Shown: positions 1-8,991 of the stretch, one piece after another | How the letters are laid out: each line of letters opens with the position of its first letter | How positions within the stretch are numbered: position 1 is the stretch's first letter | NCBI RefSeq assembly: GCF_000372745.1 | Contig: NZ_KB889741.1 | Span: 1 to 64,000, forward strand | From: Embleya scabrispora DSM 41855 | GTDB taxonomy: Bacteria > Actinomycetota > Actinomycetes > Streptomycetales > Streptomycetaceae | Reading direction: 5' to 3' | Length of the DNA stretch: 64,000 bases | Notes under the pieces: generated by a model | Databases searched by the model: none | Seen by the model: only the letters and a program-made list of their open reading frames with translations | Told to the model about the DNA's origin: nothing | Translations under genes and position numbers: made by a program

Positions 1-123
1 CTGGCCAACCTCGGCGCCCGCACCCTCGACGAACTCGTCGCCGTCGCCCGCCAAGGCCTGCGACACATCCAACGCCACCCCGCACTCCTCAACAGCTTCC
101 TCGCAGCAACCGAACTGACATGA
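1..123 (+). pseudogene. C-terminal end of an IS630-type transposase (cut by window edge)
   Basis: Frame 1 is open from the first base to TGA at 121-123 and encodes 40 residues. The pattern N-L-x-x-x-T-L-D-E-L, then R-x-x-L-R-x-I-Q-x-x-P-x-L-L and a short F-L-A tail is typical of the end of IS630/DDE-superfamily transposases, after the last catalytic acidic residue. The rest lies outside the window, so whether the element is intact cannot be judged. No terminal inverted repeat is obvious directly after the stop. Confidence 0.6.
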
Positions 124-313
124 CGAACCAACAACAACCGAATTCGCAAAGCTCAGTAGGTGCGGCCGGGGGCGGGGACAAGCGCAATACCGACGGGCGT
201 CGGCGGCAGACGGGCGGCGACGACACGGTGCGCTATGCGGGGCCCGGCAGGGGAGCCTTCGAGCCGGTCCGCTCGGATCCGGCGAAGGCCGCCCGTTCGG
301 GACCGGCGACGGG

Positions 314-1636
314 CTACTCGGGGGGCGTGGTGACGGCCGTGTGTCCGGGTGTGGCGAGTGCCGTCTGTGCGGCCGTGGCGAGGTCCGCCCGATGCGCCTC
401 GGTCGTCGACTGCGCGGGTGCGGAGGGCGCTTCGGCCCTGGGCGCGGCGTCGGCCTTCGACGCGGATTCGATCGCGCGTACGTCCGGCAGCAGCAGCAAT
501 CCCGCGTTCGTGGCCACCACCAGCACGGCCCCGACCAGCAGTGGGGTGCTCGTGCCGATCGCCGTCGCGACGGGAGCGGCGATCGCCAGGCCCAGCGGGC
601 GTGTGGCGAAGGAGATCAGTGTGTCGAACGACCCGACCCGGCCCAGTGCCTCCGGCGGAATGCGGTGTTGGAGTGTGGTCTCCCACAGCGGGCTCAGCAC
701 GCCCAGACCGAACATGGCCACGAAGTAGGCGACGGCAACGACGGTCAACGGTGCGCGCAGTGCGAGGGCGGCGAGCGGAAATCCGTACAGGGCGGCGCCG
801 ATCGACGTGGCCACCAGCGGGCGCCGGACGGGCAATCGGGACGCGATCAGGGCGCCGAGCAGCACGCCCACGGTGCCGACCTGGGCGATGATCACCCATG
901 ATCGATCACCGCCGAGTCGGTCCACCGCGATGATCGGGCCGAGGGTGAGCAGGAAGCCGGCCGCCAGGTGCCATACGCCGTGTGCGACCACATTGGCCAG
1001 GAACCAGGGGTGGCGCCTCGTCTCCACCCACCCCGCGTGCAACTCGCCCAGGAACGGCCCTCGTTCGTGCCTGCGCTCGACACGTTCGGGGCGCAGGCCG
1101 CCGAACGTGGCGGCGGACGCGACGAACAGCAGGCCGGTCAGCAGCGAGGACCAGCCGGCCCCCACGGCCAGCATCAGCGCGCCGGCGGCGGCGGGCGCCG
1201 CCACTTGGGCGAGGCCCTGCGCGACGCCGAGCCGGGCGTTGACCCGCAGGCGCTCCGATTCGGGCACCACCGCGACCACCAACGTATGGATCGGCGAGAT
1301 GCCGAACGCGACGGCGGCGCCGGTGAGCGCGGACAGGATCGCCAGGTCCGGGATCCGCACCGGCCCCGCGAGCAGTTCGGCGCCGATCGCCAACTGGGCA
1401 CCGGCGCGGACCAGGTCGGCGGCCAGGATCACCCGATGTGGCGGGAAGCGGTCGGCGATCACGCCCGCGACCGGCAGGAGGAGCAACATCGGCAGCAGTT
1501 CGCAGGCCAGTACCAGGCCCAGATCGGTGCCCGAGCCGGTGTGTACGAGAGCAAGGGTCAGCGTGGTGGGAATGAGTGCCGTCGCAAGGGCGGCGAAGGT
1601 GCGGCCGAGCAGGAGCCGGCGCGTGGCTGGGGTCAT
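314..1636 (-). CDS. MFS transporter (drug-efflux type)
   Basis: Encodes 440 residues with about twelve hydrophobic segments and the loop 2-3 signature A-D-R-F-P-P-H-R near residues 61-68, which places it in the major facilitator superfamily. The best fit is the MFS_3/DHA group of proton-driven exporters. The C-terminal 55 residues after the last helix are Ala/Thr-rich and probably cytosolic. It is transcribed away from the marR-type gene at 1706, with a palindromic operator between them, the classic arrangement of a regulated multidrug exporter. The substrate cannot be read from sequence. The ATG at 1634-1636 is the only start that keeps the first helix intact. Confidence 0.85.
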   Translation of the reverse strand: MTPATRRLLLGRTFAALATALIPTTLTLALVHTGSGTDLGLVLACELLPMLLLLPVAGVIADRFPPHRVILAADLVRAGAQLAIGAELLAGPVRIPDLAILSALTGAAVAFGISPIHTLVVAVVPESERLRVNARLGVAQGLAQVAAPAAAGALMLAVGAGWSSLLTGLLFVASAATFGGLRPERVERRHERGPFLGELHAGWVETRRHPWFLANVVAHGVWHLAAGFLLTLGPIIAVDRLGGDRSWVIIAQVGTVGVLLGALIASRLPVRRPLVATSIGAALYGFPLAALALRAPLTVVAVAYFVAMFGLGVLSPLWETTLQHRIPPEALGRVGSFDTLISFATRPLGLAIAAPVATAIGTSTPLLVGAVLVVATNAGLLLLPDVRAIESASKADAAPRAEAPSAPAQSTTEAHRADLATAAQTALATPGHTAVTTPPE

Positions 1637-1667
1637 GGCACGAGAATGTATTTCGACAGCGAATCAT

Positions 1668-1688
1668 TCGTCAACGAAATATTGACGA
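1668..1688. promoter_or_regulatory. Probable MarR operator in the divergent promoter
   Basis: Perfect inverted repeat TCGTCAA - 7 bp - TTGACGA in the 69-bp gap between the MFS gene and the marR-type gene. MarR proteins bind palindromes of about this size in their own divergent promoters. The right arm also resembles a -35 hexamer (TTGACG) for the plus-strand gene. The repeat is seen directly; binding is inferred. Confidence 0.65.
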
Positions 1689-1705
1689 CCCAGCATAATG
1701 GCCGC

Positions 1706-2359
1706 ATGCACGGTGAGGGCCGGAAACAGAGACGGGCACGGAGCGGCGTCGCCGATGGGCGGGACCGGCCCGAGGTCGAGGCCGACGGGGAAGGTCCGGT
1801 CGACGGGGAAGGCCCCGCGGACGCGGCGCTCCAGGGCCGGGCCGAGTCCGAGCCGGCGATCGTCGACGCCGAGGATTCCGTCGACCGGCACATCGCGCGA
1901 TGGCGGCACAAGGCGCCGTTCGACGAGCGTGTCGAGGGGATCGTCACTCGGATCCAGATGCTGACCAAGCACTTGGCGCAGGTCAAGGGACGCGTTCTCG
2001 CCGAGGTCGGTCTGCAGGCATTCGAGTTCGACACACTGCACCGACTGGCCTCGCGCGGGGAGCCCTACCGGGCCACGCCGTCCGAACTGGCCGCGGAGTT
2101 GATGGTGTCGCCGGCGGGGATCACCGGCCGGCTGGACACCCTGGAGGAGGCCGGTTCGATCCGGCGCATCCGCGGCACCGACGACCGTCGCCGGGTCGAC
2201 GTCGAACTCACCGAGTCGGGCCGCGCCCGCTGGACGGCCGCGATGAAACTGCTCGACCGTGCCGAGCGCGCGATGGTCGGTCCTCTGGACGAGACGGACC
2301 AGGACGCACTGATCGCGCTGTTGAAGCGGATGCTGCTGCGCGTGGAGAACACGGGCTGA
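1706..2359 (+). CDS. MarR family transcriptional regulator
   Basis: A 217-residue protein. Residues 1-60 are a charged, low-complexity extension. Residues 75-210 hold the winged-helix MarR fold, with the helix-turn-helix around T-P-S-E-L-A-A-E-L-M-V-S-P-A-G-I-T and the wing D-D-R-R-R-V-D-V-E-L-T just after it. The open frame extends far upstream, antisense to the MFS gene, but ATG 1706 is the first start outside that gene and leaves the palindrome at 1668-1688 in the 5' leader. It is likely an autoregulated repressor of the divergent exporter, responding to a small ligand. A downstream start that removes the N-terminal extension is possible. Confidence 0.85.
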   Translation: MHGEGRKQRRARSGVADGRDRPEVEADGEGPVDGEGPADAALQGRAESEPAIVDAEDSVDRHIARWRHKAPFDERVEGIVTRIQMLTKHLAQVKGRVLAEVGLQAFEFDTLHRLASRGEPYRATPSELAAELMVSPAGITGRLDTLEEAGSIRRIRGTDDRRRVDVELTESGRARWTAAMKLLDRAERAMVGPLDETDQDALIALLKRMLLRVENTG

Positions 2360-2573
2360 GGCGTGGCGGGGCACTGCCGCGCCGCCTCCGGCCTCCCAGC
2401 GGCCAGGCGGCCGGGAGGCCCGGCGGACCCGGAGCACGCCCGCGACGCCGAACGACCCGCGACCCGCGACCCGCAGGCCGGGTGCGGGTCCGGCTTCGGA
2501 CCCGCACACGCGCCCGATGCGCACTTCGATCGCGTGCCCCGGAGCCTCCGCGCGCCCCCGATTCGCCTCTCGA

Positions 2574-3731
2574 TCAGTTCTTGACGGCCCGCAGCACCAC
2601 GAACTTCGGGTCGCTGGCCACGATCTCGCAGTTACCGAACAGCCTGCGCAGCTTCACGTGGTAGCCCAGGTGTCGATTGCCGATCACCCACAGCTCGCCG
2701 CCGGAGCGCAGCGCCGCGCGCGAACCGGCGAACATCCGCCACGAAATGGCCTCGGTGGTGGCTCGATGGGTGTGGAACGGTGGGTTGTTCAGGACCAGGT
2801 CGACGCTTTCGGCAGCCACGTCCGTCAAACCGTCGCCCACCAGGAATTCGGCACCGGCGTCCGACCCCAGGTTTTCCTCGAACGTGGCCCGCGCCGATGC
2901 CACGGCCTGATGCGACTCGTCCACGAACAACACGTCCGAACGCGGGTTGGCCAGCATCGCCGCGGTGCCCACCACACCGTTGCCGCAGCCCAGGTCCACC
3001 ACACGATCGCGACCGGTGCGACGCGGGAGGTTGCGCAGCAGGAAGCGGGTACCGATGTCGAGCCGATCGCCGCAGAAGATGCCCGCGTGGTTGGTGACCA
3101 CGATGCCGGACCCCGTGCCGGCGTCGGCGGGCAGCGGGTAGCTGCGCGGCCAGGGGCTCGCGGTACGCGGGAGCGTGGGATCGGGCGTGGCGAAGATCAG
3201 CCGGGCCTTCCTCACCGCGAGCGACGTCCGGGTCGGGCCGATGAGGCGCTCGAACAGCTTGAGCGTGGAGGTGTGGATCTCGGTGGTCATCCCGGTACCG
3301 ACCACGACGGTGTCCGCGTGCACGCTCGGTGCGAGTCGGTGCAGCTGGTCCTCGAGCAGGGCCAGGTTCTTCGGGACCCGGACGATCAGTACGTCGATGC
3401 GCCCCGGCGGCGCGTCCCGGGTGGACAGCAGTTCCACCCAGTCGGGGTCCGCCTCGTTGCGCGCCAGGTTGGCCCGGGTGGCCTCCTGGCCGAGGAAGGA
3501 GTCGCTGATCTGTACCGGCCGGGACTCGGCCAGCGCGGTGACCAGCGCACCCCATCGGTCGCCCACCACCACGACGCTGCCGGACAGATCCGTCGGCTTG
3601 TCGTCGTCGATCCCGGCGAGGTGCCGAAGCACGTATTCGTCGGCCGCGTCCCACGCGCGCAGCAGATCGCGGGGATCCTCGGGGTAACGGGTGAGCTCGA
3701 ACTCGCCGGAAGGCGCAGAAAAACGATTCAT
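2574..3731 (-). CDS. Class I SAM methyltransferase, RlmG/RsmC-like
   Basis: The 385-residue length fits the two-domain RlmG/RsmC rRNA (guanine-N2) methyltransferases: a degenerate N-terminal Rossmann domain followed by a catalytic one. The catalytic half has the SAM-binding motif V-D-L-G-C-G-N-G-V-V-G at about 235-245, an acidic strand end in L-F-V-D-E-S, and the N-N-P-P-F-H motif at about 311-316 that marks base-amino methyltransferases. RlmG makes m2G in 23S rRNA in E. coli; actinobacterial homologues are usually annotated only as methyltransferases, so the exact target is inferred. The gene stands alone, with about 250 bp of non-coding DNA upstream. Confidence 0.8.
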   Translation of the reverse strand: MNRFSAPSGEFELTRYPEDPRDLLRAWDAADEYVLRHLAGIDDDKPTDLSGSVVVVGDRWGALVTALAESRPVQISDSFLGQEATRANLARNEADPDWVELLSTRDAPPGRIDVLIVRVPKNLALLEDQLHRLAPSVHADTVVVGTGMTTEIHTSTLKLFERLIGPTRTSLAVRKARLIFATPDPTLPRTASPWPRSYPLPADAGTGSGIVVTNHAGIFCGDRLDIGTRFLLRNLPRRTGRDRVVDLGCGNGVVGTAAMLANPRSDVLFVDESHQAVASARATFEENLGSDAGAEFLVGDGLTDVAAESVDLVLNNPPFHTHRATTEAISWRMFAGSRAALRSGGELWVIGNRHLGYHVKLRRLFGNCEIVASDPKFVVLRAVKN

Positions 3732-3983
3732 TGTCCACTCAGCCTAGCCGGGCCCGACCCGACCCTCGGCCGCGCGCCGGTTCCGGTGCGGTGGATCGGA
3801 GGTCGCTCCGGTGCCGGACGAGTCGGAGGGGTCGGCATTCGGGCGCCGCCCGACCGGCCCGAGTGGCCCTGCCACCCGTCGAATCCTCGGCGTTCGTCGA
3901 CACCGTGGGTGTGCGCTGTGCGTGCCAGGGGCGTACGGATCCACGACGGGTGTTCTCGGGGTCGACCCGGATACGACGGAGCG

Positions 3984-5093
3984 TCAGCCCGCGTCGTCGC
4001 GGCCGAGGCTGCCGGCCAGCGCGGCGCCGGCTCGGCGGAGCCAGTGCGCGGCGTCGGCCTGGGCCGCGGTCGCCGACCCGGCGAGGCGGGTCAGGTCGGT
4101 GGCGGCGACGACACCGGGTGGTAGCGGCGCGGCCACGGAGCCGGCGACCAGGGCCACCGGGACGCCGGCGCCGTGGTGGGCGAGGTCGAGGACCGTTCCG
4201 ACCACCTTTCCGTGCGTGGAGGTGGCGTCGAAGCGGCCCTCGCCGGTGATCACCAGGTCCGCGCCGGCGAGGGCATCGGGCAGGCCGGCGAGTTCGGCCA
4301 CCCGGATGGCGCCGGGGACGATTGAAGCGTTCCACGCGGCGGCGAATCCGTACGCCGTGCCGCCGGCGGCACCGGCGCCGGGCGCGGCGGGGTTGCCGCC
4401 GAGCAGCGCGGCCAGGCGCGCGAGGCCCGCGTCCAGGGCGGCGACATCGTCGGCGGAGGCACCCTTCTGCGGGCCGAACACGGCCGCCGCGCCGGTCGGG
4501 CCCAGCAGCGGGTTGGTGACGTCGGTGAGAATCTGCACGCCGCCGGGCGGTGGGGTTGCCAGGCCGGTCGCGTCGATCGCCGCGAGACGGGCCAATGCCT
4601 GTCCGCCGTAAGGAAGTTCGTAGCCGTCGAGGTCGCGGAATCGGGCGCCGAGCGCGGCCAACGCGCCCGCTCCGCCGTCCGTCGAGGCCGAGCCGCCCAC
4701 CGCGATCACCAGGGCCGACACACCCGCCCGCAGCGCCGCGCCGACGACCACACCGAGCCCGGCGGTGTGCGCCCCCATCGGGTCGGGCGCGTCCATCAGC
4801 GGCAACCCCGACACGGCGGCCAACTCGACGACGCCCGTACCGTCCGGCAGGCGCAACCAGGCGGTGTCGACGGGCCGCCCGTCCGGACCGGGCGCACCGA
4901 GCACCGGCACCCGCACGGCTCCGGGAACGGCCCGCGCCACGGCATCGAGCGTGCCCTCACCACCGTCCGCCAGCGGCAGCCGCACCACCTCGTCCCCGGG
5001 CCGCACCCGCAGCCAGCCCTCGGCCACGGCAACCGCGGCCGCATCCGCGGCGACGGTGCCCTTGAACGCGTCGGGAGCAATCACGATGCGCAT
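3984..5093 (-). CDS. Glycerate kinase
   Basis: A 369-residue member of the GarK/GlxK glycerate kinase family, which phosphorylates D-glycerate with ATP to feed glycolysis. The N-terminus M-R-I-V-I-A-P-D-A-F-K-G-T is the family signature. The Gly/Ser-rich segment I-A-V-G-G-S-A-S-T-D-G-G-A-G near 150 and I-T-G-E-G-R-F-D near 280 are also conserved. I chose ATG 5093 because it gives the canonical N-terminus with GGTGGA seven bases upstream; an in-frame GTG at 5105 adds four residues. It follows the carbohydrate operon on the same strand after 265 bp, so it probably has its own promoter, though a link to that catabolism is plausible. Confidence 0.9.
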   Translation of the reverse strand: MRIVIAPDAFKGTVAADAAAVAVAEGWLRVRPGDEVVRLPLADGGEGTLDAVARAVPGAVRVPVLGAPGPDGRPVDTAWLRLPDGTGVVELAAVSGLPLMDAPDPMGAHTAGLGVVVGAALRAGVSALVIAVGGSASTDGGAGALAALGARFRDLDGYELPYGGQALARLAAIDATGLATPPPGGVQILTDVTNPLLGPTGAAAVFGPQKGASADDVAALDAGLARLAALLGGNPAAPGAGAAGGTAYGFAAAWNASIVPGAIRVAELAGLPDALAGADLVITGEGRFDATSTHGKVVGTVLDLAHHGAGVPVALVAGSVAAPLPPGVVAATDLTRLAGSATAAQADAAHWLRRAGAALAGSLGRDDAG

Positions 5094-5358
5094 CACGGAT
5101 TCCACCTTCTTGTTTGCCGGCCACTACGGCGACCGGAGGGACGGGGCGATCGGGCCGAGCCGAGCGAGCCGAGCCACCGGCCCGTCCCAAACGGTCGCGA
5201 GGATATACGCGCCGACGGCAGAGTCGATCAGGCACGATGGCACGATGCCCGACCTGTTCCGGAGCGAGGTGCGCGACCGGCCGGCGACCGAGGCGACCGG
5301 TCTGCCGGCCGCCCCGGTGCCTCGACCCGGCCGCGGTGCGTGGTCGTGACGATCGGCG

Positions 5359-6246
5359 TCAGGTGCGGACCTCCGTCACGTAGCGGCGCTTCATGGTGGC
5401 CACCACCGTGTCGCCGTCCGCGGCCCAGACGTCCGCGTTGAAGATCTCCACCTCGATGTCGCCGGTGTAGCCGGCCGCCTCGACCGCCGCCGTCATCGCC
5501 CGGAAGTCGATCGCGCCGTCGCCCATCATGCCTCGGGCGAGCAGGTTGTCGGCCGGCAGCGGCAACACCCAGTCGCAGACCTGGTACGAGGCGATCCGCT
5601 CGCCCGCCCGGGCGATCGCCGCGAACAGCTTCGGATCCCACCACACATGGAACGCGTCCACCACGACGCCCACCTGCCCGACCGGATGCGCCTCGGCCAG
5701 GTCGAGCGCCTGGTCGAGGGTGGACAGCACCGCGCGGTCGGCGCAGTACATCGGGTGCAGCGGCTCCAGCGCGAGTCGCACCCCGTGCGCACCGGCGTAC
5801 GGAGCGAGTTCGGCCAGCGCCTCGGCCACCCGCTCGCGTGCGCCCGGCAGATCCCGGTCACCGGCGGGCAGCCCGCCCACGACCAGCACCAGGCACGCCG
5901 CCTCCAAGGCCGCTGCCTCCTCGATCGCACGGCGGTTGTCCTCGATCGCCGCGGCCCACGCGTCCGGCTCACGCGCCGTCAGGAACCCGCCCCGGCACAG
6001 CGACGACACCCGCAATCCGGCGTCGCGCACCAGCTTCGCCGCCTCGGCCTGTCCCGCGTCGGCAACCTTGTCCCGCCACAACCCGATCGCGGGCAACCCC
6101 GCCCGCACACAACCCTGCACCGCCTCGCGCAACGACCAGGCGCGCGTCGTCCACTGATTCAACGAGAGCCGGGCCAGACGCGGGTCGCCGGCCTCGGGAG
6201 TGGCCGTGGCGGCGGGTTTTCCACTCGGTACATCCAGCGTGCTCAT
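5359..6246 (-). CDS. Sugar phosphate isomerase/epimerase (TIM barrel)
   Basis: A 295-residue xylose-isomerase-like TIM-barrel protein. Features include S-L-N-Q-W-T-T near 29, the G-L-P-A-I-G-L-W first strand, L-A-L-E-P-L-H-P-M-Y near 160 with a metal-ligand Glu, D-A-F-H-V-W-W-D near 197 with metal-ligand Asp/His, and E-V-E-I-F near 272 with the closing Glu. These enzymes isomerise or epimerise sugars, inositols or keto-sugars using a divalent metal. It is the last gene of a three-gene operon with the DUF993 protein (107 bp upstream) and the Gfo/Idh dehydrogenase, a combination typical of polyol or unusual-sugar oxidation. The substrate is not determinable. Confidence 0.85.
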   Translation of the reverse strand: MSTLDVPSGKPAATATPEAGDPRLARLSLNQWTTRAWSLREAVQGCVRAGLPAIGLWRDKVADAGQAEAAKLVRDAGLRVSSLCRGGFLTAREPDAWAAAIEDNRRAIEEAAALEAACLVLVVGGLPAGDRDLPGARERVAEALAELAPYAGAHGVRLALEPLHPMYCADRAVLSTLDQALDLAEAHPVGQVGVVVDAFHVWWDPKLFAAIARAGERIASYQVCDWVLPLPADNLLARGMMGDGAIDFRAMTAAVEAAGYTGDIEVEIFNADVWAADGDTVVATMKRRYVTEVRT

Positions 6247-6352
6247 GCCGGTGCTCCCATGTCCGTGCCGATCCTCGTCTTCGTGCCCGTCCCGCTGCCG
6301 GCGCCGATTCGGAGGGGCACCGGCCGCCTCGCGCCGATCGCACCCGTCGGCC

Positions 6353-7525
6353 TCACGCGCGCACCCCCGCCACCGCGAGCAGCGCCCGCATGCGGTCGGC
6401 CGCCAGGTCGGCGTCCGGGAGCAGGCCGGCCGCGTCCGCGAGGCGGTATGCCTGCGCCAGGTGCGGGAGCGAGCGGGCCGACTGGGCGCCGGCGATCATG
6501 GTGAAGGCGGACTGGTGACCGGTGAGCCAGGCCAGGAAGACGATGCCGGTCTTGTAGTGGTAGGTGGGGGCGGCGAACAGATGCCGCGACAGCGGGACCG
6601 TCGGCGCGAGGAGGGCGTCGTATCCGGCCGTGTCGCCCGCGTCCAAGGCGCGCAGGGCGCCCGCCGCGACCGGGGCGATCGCGTCGAAGATGCCAAGGAG
6701 GGCGTGGCTGAAGTGCCGGTCGTCGCCGCGGATCAGCTCCGGGTAGTGGAAGTCGTCCCCGGTGTAGAGCCGTACGCCCGACGGTAGTTCGGCGCGCAAC
6801 CGGATCTCGTGATCACGGTCGAGCAGCGAGACCTTGACCCCGTCGACACGGTCCGCGTGCTCGCGCACCACCTCCAGGAAGACCTCGGTCGCCGTGTTCA
6901 CGTCGGCCGATCCCCAGTAGCCGGCCAGCGCGGGGTCGAACACCTCACCCAGCCAGTGCAGTACGACCGGACGCCGCACCTGCCGAAGCAGCGCGCCGTA
7001 CACCCGGCGGTAGTCCTCGGCGCCGCGCGCCGCCGCGGCCAGCTGACGACTTGCCATCAGCACCACCTTGGCGCCCGATTCCTCGACCACCGCGACCTGT
7101 TCCGTGTAGGCCGCGATCACCTGATCGATGGTCAGGTCCGGATCGGCGTGGTCGGTGCCCGCGCCGCACGCGATCAGCGTGTACGGATCGCCGACCGTGG
7201 CGGCCTCGGCGGCGCTGCGCCGGATCAGTTCGGCGGTGGCCGTCCAGTTCAGGCCCATGTTCCGCTGTGCGGTGTCCATCGCGTCCGCGACCGCGAACCC
7301 GTGCGACCACAGGTGGTGCCGGAAGGCGAGGGTGGCGTCCCAGTCCGGCACGGCCGGCCGGCCCGGTGTGTTGTCCGCGAGCGGGTCGGCCACGACGTGC
7401 GCGGCGGCGTACGCGGTACGGGTGCGGAAGGCCGGTCCGCCGGGGGCCGCGCCGAGGTAGACCCCGGTGGGCTCGTACGATTCCAGCGCGCCGCCGGCGG
7501 TGGGCAGCAACAGGGGGGCGGTCAC
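6353..7525 (-). CDS. DUF993 / dihydrodipicolinate synthase-like protein
   Basis: A 390-residue protein matching DUF993, an actinobacterial family distantly related to the DapA/NAL aldolase TIM barrel. Residues such as W-D-A-T-L-A-F-R near 55, G-D-P-Y-T-L-I-A-C-G-A-G-T-D near 112, V-V-L-H-W-L-G-E-V-F-D-P near 185 and G-V-K-V-S-L-L-D near 235 follow the family pattern; the Lys in V-K-V-S-L is a candidate Schiff-base residue. The open frame runs much further upstream but lies antisense or shifted within the dehydrogenase gene. GTG 7525 is chosen because it overlaps the upstream TGA in a GTGA junction, implying translational coupling. A likely role is cleavage or dehydration of a keto-sugar acid made by the neighbouring dehydrogenase. 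Confidence 0.8.
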   Translation of the reverse strand: MTAPLLLPTAGGALESYEPTGVYLGAAPGGPAFRTRTAYAAAHVVADPLADNTPGRPAVPDWDATLAFRHHLWSHGFAVADAMDTAQRNMGLNWTATAELIRRSAAEAATVGDPYTLIACGAGTDHADPDLTIDQVIAAYTEQVAVVEESGAKVVLMASRQLAAAARGAEDYRRVYGALLRQVRRPVVLHWLGEVFDPALAGYWGSADVNTATEVFLEVVREHADRVDGVKVSLLDRDHEIRLRAELPSGVRLYTGDDFHYPELIRGDDRHFSHALLGIFDAIAPVAAGALRALDAGDTAGYDALLAPTVPLSRHLFAAPTYHYKTGIVFLAWLTGHQSAFTMIAGAQSARSLPHLAQAYRLADAAGLLPDADLAADRMRALLAVAGVRA

Positions 7526-8691
7526 GCGGACTTCCCGTCCAGCGCGGGAAGCTCCACCCGACGGCCCTCGGCCGACGAGCGCAGCCCGCACTCGGCCAAC
7601 TGCACGCCGCGTGCTCCGGCCAGGAAGTCGAAGGAGAACGGCTCGTCGGCCACCACGTGCCGCACGAAGTCCTCCCACTGCACCTTGAATCCGTTGTCGA
7701 AACCGCTGTCGCCCGCGTTGTCCGGCACTTCCTGCCACTGGTCCCGGAACGACTCGGTGACCGGAAGGTCGGGATTCCACACCGGAGTCGGCGTCGCCGA
7801 ACGGTGCTGGACCCGACAGCGGCGCAACCCCGCCACCGCGCTGCCCTCGGTACCGTCCACCTGGAACTCCACCAGTTCGTCCCGGTTGACCCGCACCGCC
7901 CAGGAGGAGTTGATCTGCGCGACGATCCCGCCCGCGAGTTCGAAGATGCCGTACGCGGCGTCGTCGGCGGTCGCCGGGTACTCGCGTCCGCGCTCGTCCC
8001 ACCGGGTGGGTATGTGCGTGACGGCCTTCGCCGTCACCGCCTCTACCCGGCCGAACAGGTTCTCCAGCACGTAGGACCAGTGGCAGAACATGTCCACGAC
8101 GATGCCGCCGCCGTCCTGGGCACGGTAGTTCCAACTCGGGCGCTGGGCGGGCTGCCAGTCGCCCTCGAACACCCAGTAGCCGAACTCGCCGCGTACCGAG
8201 AGGATTCGGCCGAAGAAGCCGCCCTCGATCAGCCGACGCAGCTTGAGCAGGCCGGGCAGGAACAGCTTGTCCTGCACGACGCCGTGCTTGACGCCGGCGG
8301 CGTCGGCGGCCCGGGCCAGGTCGAGGGCACCGGTGAGCGTCTCGGCGGTCGGCTTCTCGGTGTACACGTGCTTGCCCGCCGCGATCGCCGCGTGGATCGC
8401 CTGCTCGCGCGCGGTGGTCACCTGTGCGTCGAAGTAGATCGAGTTGGCCGGGTCGGCCAGGGCGCCGTCCAGGTTCGTCGTCCACGCGGTGATGCCGTGC
8501 CGGTCGGCGATCGCGCGCAACTTCTCCGCGTCCCGGCCGACCAGGACCGGTTCCAGCCGGACCCGGGACCCGTCGGCGAGCGCGACGCCGCCCTGGTCGC
8601 GAATGGCCAGGATCGAACGGACCAGATGCTGGCGGTAGCCCATCCGGCCGGTGACGCCGTTCATCACGACGCCGAGGGTGTGGGTGGTCAT
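7522..8691 (-). CDS. Gfo/Idh/MocA family oxidoreductase
   Basis: A 389-residue NAD(P)-dependent sugar/polyol dehydrogenase. The Rossmann start L-G-V-V-M-N-G-V-T-G-R-M-G is a variant with an Asn and a stretched glycine motif. The family E-K-P motif appears at Y-T-E-K-P-T-A near 150, and the C-terminal Gfo/Idh domain carries the D-M-F-C-H-W catalytic region near 200. It is the first gene of the operon, with GAGAGG five bases before ATG 8691, and faces the LacI gene across a 300-bp control region. It probably oxidises a sugar or inositol-like compound to a keto form for the two downstream enzymes. No transporter for the substrate is seen here. Confidence 0.87.
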   Translation of the reverse strand: MTTHTLGVVMNGVTGRMGYRQHLVRSILAIRDQGGVALADGSRVRLEPVLVGRDAEKLRAIADRHGITAWTTNLDGALADPANSIYFDAQVTTAREQAIHAAIAAGKHVYTEKPTAETLTGALDLARAADAAGVKHGVVQDKLFLPGLLKLRRLIEGGFFGRILSVRGEFGYWVFEGDWQPAQRPSWNYRAQDGGGIVVDMFCHWSYVLENLFGRVEAVTAKAVTHIPTRWDERGREYPATADDAAYGIFELAGGIVAQINSSWAVRVNRDELVEFQVDGTEGSAVAGLRRCRVQHRSATPTPVWNPDLPVTESFRDQWQEVPDNAGDSGFDNGFKVQWEDFVRHVVADEPFSFDFLAGARGVQLAECGLRSSAEGRRVELPALDGKSA

Positions 8692-8860
8692 GGGGGCCTC
8701 TCAGAAACGGACGGGATGGACGGAAGCGGTGGGTCGGTCGGGCGCCGTGTGGGGCACCCGGCTTCGATCCCAGGGCCTGGTTTCGATGGCCCGGCTTCGA
8801 GGGCCTTGCTTCCAGGGCCTTGTTTGCGGGGTATTGCTTGCGAGGCGGTGTGCTTCAGAT

Positions 8861-8876
8861 GGGAAAGCGCTTTCCC
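8861..8876. promoter_or_regulatory. LacI-type operator
   Basis: Perfect 16-bp palindrome GGGAAAGCGCTTTCCC with the central GCGC typical of LacI/GalR operators. It lies in the divergent region between the dehydrogenase start (8691) and the LacI start (8992). A partial copy, TGCGCTTTCC, occurs at about 8964-8973, close to the lacI start. The remainder of 8692-8991 holds degenerate repeats of AGGGCCTTG and no gene. Confidence 0.8.
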
Positions 8877-8991
8877 GTAAGTTAGAGCGACACGACGATC
8901 AGGTCAAGAGAGCGAAGCGATCATGCGACTCGGATAGCCAAAGCCATCGCCATAGGTTGGGTATGCGCTTTCCAGTCGCTACTGTGTGCCC

